Positions 49,190 to 60,320 of a stretch of DNA of 64,000 nucleotides are shown here, in pieces (the first letter of the stretch is position 1; each line of letters begins with the position of its first letter). The notes below the pieces were generated by a model, which made no database searches, was not told where the DNA came from, and worked only from the letters and a program-made list of their open reading frames with translations. Origin of the DNA: Prostheceraeus crozeri. Taxonomy: Eukaryota; Platyhelminthes; Polycladida; Euryleptidae. The translations under genes were made by a program, and so were the position numbers. The stretch covers positions 1,054,001-1,118,000 of the forward strand of contig CAJQUW010001420.1 of assembly GCA_907163375.1 (NCBI GenBank), written 5' to 3'.

Positions 49190-49951
49190 TCAGGAACTTT
49201 CTGAATTGTATGCCGTACTTAGAAAATACAGGAAACTCCAAAAATTGCGAGCAGGTCTACTCAGCTGCGTGTGATATATTTTGAAGCATTGCATCACAAA
49301 GTGGAATTTCACACGAATAGCACTGGTAGATCGTCTCCTTCCGAATGTCATTTCGCAACATGCGGTGCACCTTTTCAGAGCCTGTCGTTTCTTTGATGAC
49401 GGGTTAGATGGGACTTTGTCGGGAAAATGACGACCATGCAAACGTGACGGAGTTGGTCCACTGTCAGGACTCCCACGAGCAGAATGAATCGCGAGATTTC
49501 TTTGTGCCTTCATTCCTTTCACGACTTCAAGTTTGAAATCAAAAATATGCAGGTTTGCATCTGCATACAGCTCTTTATAAACCACGAATGAGGTTGTGAT
49601 ACACATATCCACTGAGTAAAAGAAGAAAGTCTTGTATCAATTGATGGATTTTCTGGTTGATCGACATGTCGCAGCCAGTTGATCGGAACGATCCTCTCCG
49701 CCCATTCCGCTTTTCTAGTCAATCACGCATGCTGGTTTAGAAATTCTGTTTCAACTTCTGTCCCACTTGCTGGCTTCTTTCTCATCTGAATTATGCATTG
49801 TCGACAGCATCATTTTCACATCTTGTCCTTCCATATCAGCGCAAGAAGACCAGGATAAGATGCCAATGAATAAAGAAATACTTGTCGAAGTTCCCATTCC
49901 ATTAAAGTTACGCAATACATCGAATTCAGTCGTCATTCTTGTACTAAACAT
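49190..49951 (-). pseudogene. piggyBac transposase C-terminal half
   Basis: Reading the minus strand gives GQDVKMMLSTMHNSDEKEAS, then KPACVID, GMGGEDRSDQLA, SVDMCITTSFVVYKELYADA, SRLHGRHFPDKVP, RCTACC and CFKIYHTQ. These are the late catalytic block (DVxxLSTxH), the YNxxMGGVDxxDQ motif, the INxxIxYKE segment, the LxGRHFP motif and the Cys-rich C-terminal finger of piggyBac transposases. Stops interrupt the frame before NRISKP, after VID and after RKSIN, and the Cys-rich finger is shifted at its middle. The copy is inactive. Confidence 0.75.
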
Positions 49952-49983
49952 TGAATGCCCGCTGGCCAGGCTCTCACTAAAAT

Positions 49984-50143
49984 GCGTATATATACGTCAT
50001 CCGCAACACAGTGGAGCATATAAACATTGAGTGCGTATATATACGTCATCCGTAGCTAAGTGGAACGTACAAACATTGAATGCATATATATACGTCATCC
50101 GCGAGCCAGGCTCTCACTAAAATGCGTATATATACGTCATCCG
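49984..50143. repeat. Four GCGTATATATACGTCATCCG subterminal repeats
   Basis: Copies start at 49,984, 50,033, 50,082 (one change, GCATAT) and 50,124, spaced 49, 49 and 42 bp. Each has an internal near-palindrome GCGTATATATACG(T). They sit just inside the piggyBac terminus and are probably transposase-binding sites. Confidence 0.85.
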
Positions 50144-50158
50144 TAGCCAAGTGGTTAA

Positions 50159-53100
50159 ATGCGAAATGCAACCGAGTGGACTGGTCAAAATTTCTCAGTG
50201 ACTAAAACACATTTAAGCGAACATACGCATATCTTATGCGGATTTCTTTAGAAACATCAGTACAGTCTCCATCATCATAATATACAGGTCTGCCATGATG
50301 TTGAAAATATTCTTCCTAAATACCACTTTGTTATCTGTGCAGATATTCAATCAACAAGCTTAGCTGTCCGCACGACTGCATGATCAACTGATATTTATTA
50401 TGTCCAGTTTGACAGTGAGAAGCCGCAAGCATTTGATAGAGACTTTATTTGCAAACATGTTTATGTAAACAAGCAACCGTCATCAGTGACAACAGAAAAA
50501 GTAAATGACTGAATCATTAATTACTTCATTCGCATTGTCTTATAAATAATCGTGAACAATAACATCCACTTCTTCTATGTTGATTTCATCCAAACCATGT
50601 ACTTGATGCATTCCTGTACGTTATATTTTCCCTGATGATGGCAACTTTTCTGTTTACGAATAAGGCAAATTTTCAAGTTGATGGTGAATATAAAAAATGT
50701 TTTATGAAATGACACATTTGCTACATACATTAATCTCTCTTGGAAAATACCTTGAAGAAATTAGGCCAGAGTAGTGATATACAGGTAGAGTGTAAACTCA
50801 AAAAAGTATCTGTATACAGAGAAAATTTTTATGTGAAAAGATTCAGTTTTTTGAGGAAATTACGTTCCCGTGGTCCAAAAAATTATTTGAGCACTTTTGA
50901 AAAAAGTCAAAATTTGCCAATTTATGTACTACCGACATGACTCTCCTGTATAAGTAGTATGAGACATGTTGGATATATAAGGAATGAATATTTGCTAATA
51001 AGCTTCCCAACTAGGCGGAAATCAAGGTGATTATCAAGGGAATTTCATGAATTGTATTATAATGAAAGTCTTCATGAAAAAGTCGCGATATTATTCGTGC
51101 TTCTTTGGCTGAAATTTCAAGTTTTTAATTCAATGTTCACCGGCATGATTCTATGATTCACTAAATTCATATTTCATTTCTAGAATCTGAATAGTGATGT
51201 GGAACCATTTACATCTTCCAAAGTTAAATGAAGTCATTGTCTTTAATTATGTGATTTTGCTCTGCCAGTGGCAGGTTGCTGCGCCTGTGATGATCACGCT
51301 TAAGAAAATACTCCTGAGGTTGAGCATGAAAGTATAATAGCAACCTGTCGAATTTCTAATTAAACAACTCCAAAGCTGTCATGGCACGGATGATCTGTAA
51401 AATATCATCATTCCTTCTGCATTACAATCATGATCACTCAATTCCGTTGTAATTTCTTCAATACTGCAAAAACTTGCTTATCTCACATTTGATAACTATT
51501 AGCAACGATATCCCCCTTGAGTTCATTTAATAAAATCGAAAGTGTATACACATTAGGGATTTAATAAATGCGGAGTTACCACTCTACCTAATATACCTAC
51601 TCTATGCCCCTAATGTTCTTACTTTTCTATTTGAGTGTGCATCAAATATTTAAGTTTGGCACAAATGTGAGTATTAGAAACGTAATTAGAAATTCACTGT
51701 CATATAATAGTTCTTTTTTTTCGGATCTTTTGGAAATCAATCCGCGTGTATTCTTATTCTTATCCATGAGTCTGTTTAATATGACGTGCAGTGCAATCCG
51801 GCCGTCGAAAGCTCGATCTAAGATTAATACACGAAGATTGATTTTCAGCGGGTGAAGTTCTCCAAAAAAAGAACAGACTTAGATTTCAAACAAATGAATG
51901 ACTTTAAATAAATCTGCAATTATGACAAAGGCGACAAGTTTGAAAAATTTACCGACCTAAGGCAGCAATAATAATAATAGGCTTTAATGCGAAATAACAG
52001 ACGCATTTCATTTACAAAAGTGACATAAGATGACAAAGGACAAAGAAAAGGAAAAATCAGTCACTGTGGATCACTGTTGCTCAGAAAAAGGCACAATGGA
52101 TCATTCGATTGATGAATGTCCTTCCGCTATTTGCACCAGTTGTCTTTCTCTGCAGCCGGTGCAGTCTTGGTCTGAGATTCCCTTGGTGTGGAGCTGCGGG
52201 CGGTAATTGGCGGAATTTCGTCCTAATTTTCGGACTAACCTCCTGTCTATTTTCGCGGCGACTTCATGGATATCCACAGGCTTAGCGCATCAGATAGTAT
52301 GTCGATTTCTTCTAACTAAGATAGAATATGAAAATCATCTTTTATTTTTACAAAAATGGATGGAATAAATTATGCCATTCATCCCTACACTTGAAGTGCC
52401 TTCATTTACTATTCCAATAATAACTGGGAAGTTCTGGGAAAACCTTCCCAGTAAAACACTTTACATGTTGCACACACAACACATTTTATCTGACGAGAAG
52501 TGTCTAGGGTCTAAAAACCAACTTTCGTCCTACAATAAGCTCAGCCGTGAAAGACGTGAAAATAATCAATTGATTGACTTCAATAATTTGTTAACTCAGT
52601 CATTAATCAATTATTATGATAAGTCTTAGTACTTATTTATGTTGTAAACTGCAAGAATTAAGGTCCAACGTAGTTGCATTTAGGTCTACATTATAGCCCA
52701 TGGTGTGAAAAGTAGACATAAAGATGAAAACACAAGTAAAGAAGTTCATGGAAACATTTTAGACATTCCATTATTGATTCACTTCATTAAATAATGCAAC
52801 AACCATTTCACTAAAAAGTGTGAGCATCCAAACGCCCATAAAGTAATGATATATTTTGATCTTCCGTTCCCGCGGAGCAGCATCTTTACCAATGCTTTGC
52901 AATCTGGAGAAAAGGATAGCACTTGATGTGTAGCAATTTTCTATAATGAAAAACTCCAAAATTATCGAAGGACCTGCGCATTTTGAAGCATTTTTACTGA
53001 AAACATTGAAAATTCACTTTGTAAACAGATGTAACCATTGCACATATTGTACATGATCAGTCTCATCATAGCAATTTGGTAAATTTTGACAATTTCTTGG

Positions 53101-53639
53101 AAGAATCTTTAAAACTTGAAATGAGTATTTAGTTGTGAAGATTTCATTCTAAGACTTTTCTGATATTTTTTGTCAAACCTCTCATTAGTTTCATACTATA
53201 GATAGCTTGAGTAGCCTACTGAGTTTGCATGCATCTGACGAAGGTTTCGGACGAAAATTTGTGCCACCCACAGAATTAGATTGTTTAAGCGTATCACTTT
53301 GCTAGATGTGAATGCTAATTCAAAACGATGGCATATGCAGGAACTTACTAAGTGCACAAAAAATGTCAATACCTTGCAGAGAAAAAAAATAGTCGTGCGC
53401 CGCTTGCGGATTGCTGTGAATTTCTTCAAAATGCTACGATTGCCACGATTCCTTCGGATTCGAAGAATTCAGATCATCGCGCAAAAGTTATCTCGATGAT
53501 GTTGGGCCCTCCGATTACTAAAAAACTTAGCAGGCGCACGAAAAACCGTTCACAAACTTATTTATAGAACTTGACATCGACTGTGTCTCTTTGCTGTGTG
53601 ATCCGGTTGATAACAGTCACTGAAATTTAGCACAATTTG
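50159..53639. other. Long non-coding stretch
   Basis: No coding exon I can support. It includes the minus-strand copy (51,528-51,620) of the repeat at 34.0 kb. An AATAATAATA run at about 51,967 next to CTTTAATGCG may be the tail of an old retroposon, but is not assignable. Confidence 0.4.
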
Positions 53640-53805
53640 GCGTGTTTAATGTTGAAATCGCTGCTCATTGTTCGATTTGCTATGCCATTACCTATGATCA
53701 TTATGTCAGCAGATTGTGCCATTTCATTAACGTTGCATGTTCCAATGTTTGCTTTCTAGTCAAACAGAAAAAGAGACGACCTGTCTAATTCGGTGATGCC
53801 ACCTA
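53640..53805 (-). repeat. Interspersed repeat copy (mate at 63,858-64,000, plus)
   Basis: On the minus strand GAATTAGACAGGTCGTCTCT, CTGTTTGACTAG, CAATCTGCTGACATAAT and TTCAACATTAAACACG occur in the same order as at the right edge of the window. At least 140 bp are shared. The family is not recognised. Confidence 0.75.
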
Positions 53806-53986
53806 ATATAAAGCGAACATTTGAGTTCCGCAATAAACCTTATTTTCTTGCAATTTGTAACTCGATGGCTAACGTCATCCATAAACTTGTGTACTGTGAG
53901 CTTATTTAGTCGGCTGAATGTTGCTATTATTATTGGAGAACTAGAAACTTGCCACGACTGACAGAAAAATGAACTGACAGACTTAC

Positions 53987-54259
53987 TCAACGTCACCTGT
54001 TCCTTTGTTAACTACGACAACTTTCCATTCAACTTTTGAGCTAGATTCGAGGCTTGCAAGTAGAGTCCATTCTGTTTTCTCCGGACATGAAAGCGCCACG
54101 TTTTCTTGTGTATTTTGTTCATTTTTCCAAAAGCCCAAAGCTGCACAATCTCCTCTGATCTGAACTTCCATATTTGGGACTTCCGGTATATTGCGAATAA
54201 CGAACTGAACCAAAACACATGAGTTGGCCTCCATGATATCGAAAATTGAGGATTGAAAC
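53987..54259 (-). CDS. First coding exon of a CBM20 (starch/glycogen-binding) gene
   Basis: The exon has an acceptor (CATTTTGCAG at 54,260) in the 5' untranslated region, an ATG at 54,234-54,232, and a donor GA/GTAAGT with the intron starting at 53,986. The 83 coding residues fit a CBM20 domain: VLVQFVIRN, then QIRGDCAALGFWKN, then ALSCPEKTEWTLLA and VEWKVVVVNKGTGDVE. These follow the domain's β-strands with the G(S)CxxLGxW loop and the W/Y-K-x-V strand; the carbohydrate-binding W(E) block should start the next exon. In animals a CBM20 right after the start Met is found in laforin and in GPCPD1, both acting in glycogen or phospholipid metabolism. The short CxALGxW form resembles GPCPD1 slightly more, but one exon cannot decide. 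Later exons were not found to the left. Confidence 0.75.
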
Positions 54260-54375
54260 CTGCAAAATGATCATCAACGATAGAGACATTTTGGATCAGT
54301 TTCATAAACTCTAGGGTCATCGGGTCGGCGAACGTTATCTCATTTTATTCAGTACATTGTAGTGAATCATCATAA

Positions 54376-54600
54376 CCGGCGCTGTGGCCTTGTGGTAGAG
54401 TACTCGCTCTGCGTCCGGCAGACCTTGGTTCAAAGCTTGGTTGGGTCAAACCTAAAACTTCTAAAACAGGTGCACTCTGCATTCTTGCTAAACACTGAGC
54501 ACAAAAGGAATGAGAGTGGGATAATCAACAACTCGTCCATATGGAAGAAAGGTTTCGTGTCTAATGTGCTTCCGAGTATAAACAAGTTTCATTTATTCAC
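54376..54600 (+). mobile_element. tRNA-derived SINE
   Basis: An internal pol III promoter is readable: A box TGGCCTTGTGG (54,384-54,394) and B box GGTTCAAAGC (54,427-54,436) with tRNA-like spacing. These are followed by TTGGGTCAAACC and a body (TTGCTAAACACTGAGCAC, GAATGAGAGTGGG). The pattern is that of SINEs common in invertebrate and deuterostome genomes. It lies just upstream of the CBM20 exon on the opposite strand. Confidence 0.7.
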
Positions 54601-54917
54601 TTAATTTATATTTATGGACAGAATACATGATCTCTTTTTCCATTGATTATATCGATGACAAAGTGTAACAGATCTCTGGCCACCTCTTGAAACCTTTTCA
54701 AGCCAAGGTGCGGGGTGGCTTTTTCATTAGACATCTTTTCAAAGTCATGAATTATGTTATGTCACTGAACTGATGCGGTGTGGAACTTCTGGAAGCGGCA
54801 CAACCAGGACCTGCCGATGCAATTACAATGTCAGTCCGCTCTGTGAGTCATCTGTAAGCAATTTGTTATAAAATTCTTGTGATTTCTCTTCATGTGATTA
54901 AATTAATGCTCCTGCTA

Positions 54918-55625
54918 ATCCAGCAGCCATTGAAAGAGTTTCTGAGGGAGTGAGACCGAAAATGAGACTTCCACATACATAATGTGCACGCTATAGCAAC
55001 TACGAATAGGAGCATCCGCTGAATTCTATCTGGTTCCTCTTCTTGACAGACAGGATCAAGAAAAAACACATAAATCCAATACGAAGCAAATTGAAGTTCG
55101 AAAGTGAGAATTTCTTTGTTTTCTCTGAATAAGTCTAGAGCCACAATTTTTAACATAACCTGTCTTCAGGTCAGTTCGCATCATGTTCAAGCATCTGTCT
55201 CTGAAGCCAAACTTATTCAGATTAAGTAAGCCTCCAAATGTCGCCAAACACATGTTTTGGCCAATTTTGTCCTCATTTAACCATTTTCCCGTATTTATCA
55301 TCGATCAGAAACATGATAAGAATACTTCTCTCATGCAGATGATATAAAAAGACCTTCAGACATTCATTCCATGTCAGTAAGACTTAGACTTAGGTTCTAG
55401 ACTTAGTACTTCTCAGTCAATAAGAGAAAGCATAGAAAATCTCATTTTTGGCGAAAACTTCTATCTGTTTCCTATTGGATTTCCAGGCTTTTTCTTGATC
55501 CTGACAATAAAAGGCAGAACTCTGCAGATGTGCTGATTCTTCGTAGCCATAATAAGGTGCACTTCATTCTGCAGGGTCTCATTTGCGGCCTCGTTCCATG
55601 CAGAAACTAGTTCTGGCTGCCGGAC
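54918..55625. mobile_element. TA-flanked MITE, copy C
   Basis: 708 bp, flanked by TA. The right end (GGCTGCCGGAC) is intact; the left end is mutated (ATCCAGCAGCCATTGAAAGA). Interior blocks such as GACAGGATCAA and CTTCAGGTCA match the other copies. It lies between the CBM20 gene and the upstream gene's last exon. Confidence 0.85.
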
Positions 55626-55738
55626 TATTTCATCTGATCACAAATCTTACTGTGCTTACCATAGAAATTCGAAACTCTGCATCATTGTAGGATCAGAGCA
55701 CCCATGCACACCATAGGCGGTGTCACAAATGCGCGTTG

Positions 55739-55880
55739 TCATGACGACAGTTCCTCAAGAATGGAGCCGGCGGTTTCCTGTGGATTGCATTGCCCGATCA
55801 TGCCTTGCATGCCAGGGTTAGGTAACGGTGTTTCGGTACCACCGATCCTACCCCGGTCCACTGGCATCCTTCGCTTCCCT
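55739..55880 (-). CDS. Candidate 3' terminal coding exon, unassigned
   Basis: After a possible acceptor (TTGAAACAG ending at 55,881) a frame of 46 codons reads GKRRMPVDRGRIGGTE, TPLPNPGMQGMIGQCN, QETAGSILEELSS and ends at TGA (55,739-55,741). Its base composition is far less AT-rich than the neighbourhood, and the product has the Pro/Gly/Met/Gln-rich character seen at the ends of many animal regulatory proteins. The rest of the gene would lie to the right. It is the gene immediately upstream of, and on the same strand as, the CBM20 gene. No homologue is recognised; a transposon origin is not excluded. Confidence 0.4.
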
Positions 55881-58800
55881 CTGTTTCAATGCAAGCTTGG
55901 TTGCACCTTCTGGTCAAAAATTTTAATATTGCTCTTTTTGCTCTATTTTATTTGAAGCAGACGACTTTTGAATCATATTTCCGCATAATGACAGATGGTG
56001 CATTTCCTCTCTGTACATCAGATTATCCTAAGCCCTTCAGCAAAAATGTCATTGAAGTAGCTGTCTCTGAATTCTTTAAATGTACTCCATCTACATCTTT
56101 CTGTAGTTCTCAGTTTCTCAATTTAAAGGTCCTCGAACGTGCATGATTTCGTAGAGAAAGGATGATCAAAGTCAAATCTTTCTCTCCTTTTCGGTTGACC
56201 CTGTTCTCATCTCGTGGGAGGACGTGATCTCCAAGTTTAAATTCTTGCACTCAGGAGTTTCACAGATTGGCATCCACAAACTCTGTGGCACCGTCCTAAA
56301 GGTCTTCTTTTGCTCTGTCATCAGAATACACATTGCATAGGCGTGTTTCCAGAGTAGATTACTGCATATTTTGATGGTTTTCCATCGTCCGCATTAGTTT
56401 CATCTTTAAAGGCTCATAAATACTGCTGTTCGCATCGTTTACAAGTCTCGCCGAAATTACCACACTTTCCTGCTCCGCGAACTTGGTTGGCTTCCTATCC
56501 AGGGAAGTATCTAGCAAAAATCGCCCTAGCTTCTTCTGCCTTCAAGAAAGCACGCCGTGTTGTCTGTCTGCTGCATGAACATCTCTTGCCATTCCTCATT
56601 TCATCGATGTCAGCTGGATACACCTTCCGAACTAGATATTCGAAGACTATGGAGTCAGTCATTGACATATTGTCAAGTTCTACTGATCACCAAGACTTTG
56701 TTTGATCAATACGACCATACTTGTCTTGTAAAAACGTTCGGAATCATGGAACAAAATTTAGCCACCTCTGTTCAGAAGACAATGAGATCAAATGATGTCT
56801 CTACAGAGAATGCGGAATCTCAGAACCGTGCATATGCTATGGTTTTAAGTTTCATATTAGGAAAATAAGACCAAGAGCTCTTTTTCCTATTAAGAGTATA
56901 AGAATAAGATGACAATTTCCGTTCCGAAACTTGCACCAAAGGAAGCAATATTGCAACAGCGGCCCCTTGTCAGTGTACTTTGTATAATGTTTTGAAGGAT
57001 GGCATGACTTCAAAGCCGACGGAATATTGAGTCAACATAAGTTGATTACAATCTTGTGAAATAACTTAAAAAGAGCAGCATAGCTAGTCAATGCTATATT
57101 GTTTTAGAAGCTTGGCCATACCTTTTATTCTAAAAGTTTTCTTTTTTTTGCGAAAAACGCCTCAAAATAACTCTTAGGACTTTTCTCTTTTAAGAGTTAT
57201 TTTTCAGACAGAACTTCCACTGGGTGTGTCATTGAGACCAGCAAAAGAATATCTTGCTTGCCCTCGAAATTGAAGAGCATGTGCATCAGCATCATTTCCA
57301 AACTGCTGCAATAAGAAATCATGCATATACAAAATAACAGGCCAATACAGGCCAATAAGTGAAAAATAATAAGAACAATTAAAGATAATTGCGTACGAGT
57401 GGATGCCGAGTCCATTTTCATAAGAAAGGAAGCCAATTTAATGAATGGGTGCGAGGGGAGGGGTATTTTATCCTTCTTATCATGGTTTTGAATATTTTAT
57501 AGTTTTGTGCTCTTCTTGAAATTCTATCATCAATTTTTCACTTGTACATAGACTTTTGCACAGCCATATAATTTACTTTTTTTAATGTATTTTTAGATGC
57601 TAGGTTAAATAAGATTTCTTTAGGTATTTCCTCCTGTAGTGATAGATATCTGTAAATTTTACATTAGTTAGGGCCTACATTTAAATTTTGTTTATCATGA
57701 TCCTTGATGTTTGTAAAGCCTGATTTGGCTCATTTGTACTTTGTACAAGTAAAAAAAATTATACCTATTTTGAAGCGTTTTTCGCAAAAAAAAGAAAAAA
57801 ATGTTATATTGCGTTATAAATCTTGCAATGCTAAGATATTTATATTCAACGAGCTTCATTTCCTTTAATTTCACTGATATGTCATATTCATAGCATATAT
57901 TCTATTGTGGTATTCATACCTATTACGCTAAACTAGAGAAACATGTATGTTCAAGCTCGTCTATACATATCTATGTCGCACAGACATGCATTGCAATATC
58001 GCTGAATGTAAAACTGATCGAGCAGTTCATTTAATATATCCATGAAGTTTTGAAATAAAAGTATACACTCAAACATGTCCCAAGTGAGATTGTGGTTAAT
58101 TTAACTCAAACTTTAAAATCAATTATTGTTATCAATCATTATTAGATTTTTGTTCTAGTCCACTCTGCTTTCATAAGATCCGTCCAAATCAAGAAACTGC
58201 TTGAGTTATTGGAGCAGTGGATTCGATATCATTGCATCACGGATCACAAGGAACTTCACATTTGTGGTTCAATAACCCGAGCAACCATCTATCGAACCTT
58301 TGTGATATCCTCGATTTCATGCAAAATTGAGAGCCTTTATTGAGAAGTTTTGTGCGAAAAATTGGGTGGATAAGAAGGCTGATCTTTCTAAGAAATCGCA
58401 CAGCAAGAAATGTTGAATCTAGAACCCTTCAAAATTCATCAAAAATTTATGAATTTGACCGTATTCGACAACATGTCTAGGGCAATTTCTAAAAGGAACT
58501 CGGACGCGCAAAACTTCAGGCAGATCATGATGCTTATGAACCGCTACACACCATGATGTAAAGCCAAAACAACGCCAGAAATAAATATAAGCCGCACAAG
58601 AGAGGAACGAGGCTAGATATCGCTGCTTACATCGCTCCAACCAGCTCACAAAAAGTTTTGCTCACCAGCTATGTTATGTCACAAAAATGGAGATAAATGT
58701 ACAGTTTTGCGAAGTAATTCTGAAAACGACGTGAGAGCAGTGGTCAGAGAAGGCTTCAGAAGCAGGTTGGTGAATGACGATAGCAACACTGTGATGAACT

Positions 58801-58973
58801 CAAATTCAAAAGTTCCCGTATGAATTAAAAACGAAATCAGCAGCATGCTGACATTCTCTGTTGCTTGAGTATTGCATGCTCATAATTCATTTTCTCAGAT
58901 TCCTCAGACATGTCTGTTTCTTGTAATGACTAAGGAACATTACTGACTCCACATTTACGCTAAATCATAGAAG
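55881..58973. other. Mostly non-coding stretch
   Basis: Between 56,450 and 56,870 the plus strand is less AT-rich and contains RELGWLPIQ-like sequence (about 56,470-56,510). This recalls the xLHWLPV motif of LINE reverse transcriptases, but stops follow at once and no neighbouring motif supports it. The minus-strand frame at 58,419-58,649 has no recognisable domain. Nothing else was identified. Confidence 0.35.
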
Positions 58974-59040
58974 ATGGCAGAGTGTCAAGCGGGGAAGCCT
59001 AGTAATGAAGTGATGTCCTCAGACTTGGACGATTCAAGAA
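58974..59040 (+). CDS. Candidate first coding exon, unassigned
   Basis: The ATG at 58,974 has an optimal animal context (GAAGATGG: A at -3, G at +4). It opens a frame reading MAECQAGKPSNEVMSSDLDD followed by SR, then a strong splice donor AGAA/GTGAGT at 59,041. An acidic, Ser-rich N-terminus without a signal peptide suggests a cytosolic or nuclear protein. The intron phase is 1. I could not find the next exon in the window. It could be chance, since it is only 67 nt. Confidence 0.4.
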
Positions 59041-59428
59041 GTGAGTTTAGATTTAAAGGGCTAACTCGTTGTGCGTCGATACGGGAGGTTCATTTCAAGA
59101 TAAGTAATTTCCAAATAATTGAAAATATAGAAGTCACTCCCTTCTATTTACGACTTTTTATTCCAATAAGTTACAGAAGTTAAAAAGAAGCACCCTTCAT
59201 AGGTATGTTCTGATATGTTAGATGTCATAAGCTAATTTGGCCATTCCGAACCGTACTGACGTCTGATGAGAACTTGTTGGGCGAAATGCAGCGACTGCGA
59301 CTGCCAAGGAATTTCGTGCCAAATATGTTCAAGTCTGAGGATATTTCTCTGCCTTAAACCTATGCTTGATTTTGTTTGTTGTTTAATTGATTCAAATGTG
59401 TGCACGGAACGGAAACGGTCGTTCCTGT

Positions 59429-59590
59429 CGTAAGCATTGCTGGTGGAGGTTAATTGAAAACTTTCGACTGACTATTCGTGATTTTAAAGGTAAAAAACAA
59501 TGAGTCCTGAGGCATTTGAGCAAATTTTAGAATGACTCACTCAATGCTTGGAAATGACTGACAAAGCTTCCATTATACAATAAATTGCAG
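59429..59590 (+). pseudogene. Possible PIF/Harbinger-type transposase relic
   Basis: Two neighbouring frames read CWWRLIENFRLTIRDFKG and MSPEAFEQILE. Harbinger nucleases and their domesticated relatives (HARBI1) have a WW-containing N-terminal segment, a loosely conserved L..EL...D...F stretch, and then (F/Y)RMSxxxFexLL. The fragment is short, shifted and has stops. No DDE residues are in reach. Confidence 0.35.
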
Positions 59591-59904
59591 TTAATTGGCT
59601 GTGATTAATTGATTGTTCTATACTGCAATTGAACACAGAAGCGTGTGTGAAAATGATGACATGCTGCAGTATCAGTGACTCTCTTCCAGCACCTAATTAT
59701 AGTATTATGGGCCTAATAGCACAAAGTAATAGATAGAAATTTCCGAAAATTTCCTATTTCTTTGCATGATTTTACGAACCATATGCTTTTACATCTCATT
59801 CACGAAGCTAGACAGCAGCTGTATTACGCGTATGTATTATATGGTTGCATTAGATGTATTCTGCGTATCAAGGAGTTTTTTGAGAGTGTCGGCCATACCC
59901 CGTA

Positions 59905-60320
59905 TGATCAATAATATATATATAATATATATATAATAATATATATATAATAATATAATATATACTTGATCAATAAATATGTATTAAAGTTTGCTAAACG
60001 CCTTTCCAAAAGACAATCTGATAAATGGATGTGAGGCGCGTAGGATCCTGCCTCAGTTACAACAATAGCTCAGTTGTTGACACCAAAACAATGGAAACTT
60101 TGTTATTTCACTTAAGAGCACTCAACTAGTCTCTGTGGCTATCGGACATCTGAAGTGTCTGTTTGATGTTTGTGTGCTATATATATATTCCTTCTGTGAA
60201 TGTTGTTAAGTCAGAAATCGGTTGACAAAGATAATCGAAACGTCCCGACACTTGGCTGTTCTCAATTATATATTTTTTATCCCGCAAGGCGTTTAGCAAA
60301 CTTTAATACATATTCTGCTC
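59905..60320. repeat. AT-rich tract and ~30-bp inverted repeat pair
   Basis: TATA-rich repeats at 59,905-59,965 are followed by ATATGTATTAAAGTTTGCTA (about 59,977) whose reverse complement recurs at about 60,289-60,318 (AAGGCGTTTAGCAAACTTTA). The pair brackets about 290 bp and may be the ends of a decayed retroelement. Confidence 0.6.

Larger units (their letters stand above)
49190..50154 (-). mobile_element. piggyBac element relic, internally deleted
   Basis: In minus orientation the element starts at a TTAA (50,155-50,158) followed by CCACTTGGCTACGGATGACG, then reiterated subterminal repeats, then the C-terminal half of a piggyBac transposase. TTAA is the obligatory piggyBac target. The N-terminal and first catalytic part of the transposase is missing: less than 50 bp separates the repeats from the C-terminal half. 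No matching terminus was found on the 3' side. Confidence 0.7.

Noticed and set aside
50140-50165. A tRNA A box (TAGCCAAGTGGTTAA) ending the 50-kb repeats
   Set aside because: No B box follows; the TTAA is better explained as the piggyBac target site.
54376-54450. A functional tRNA gene
   Set aside because: A and B boxes are present, but the acceptor and anticodon stems do not form and a SINE-type body follows.
56470-56880. A third LINE reverse-transcriptase relic (RELGWLPIQ)
   Set aside because: One short motif only, with stops immediately after and no supporting neighbours.
58419-58649. A 76-residue minus-strand gene
   Set aside because: No domain or splice support; probably a chance frame.
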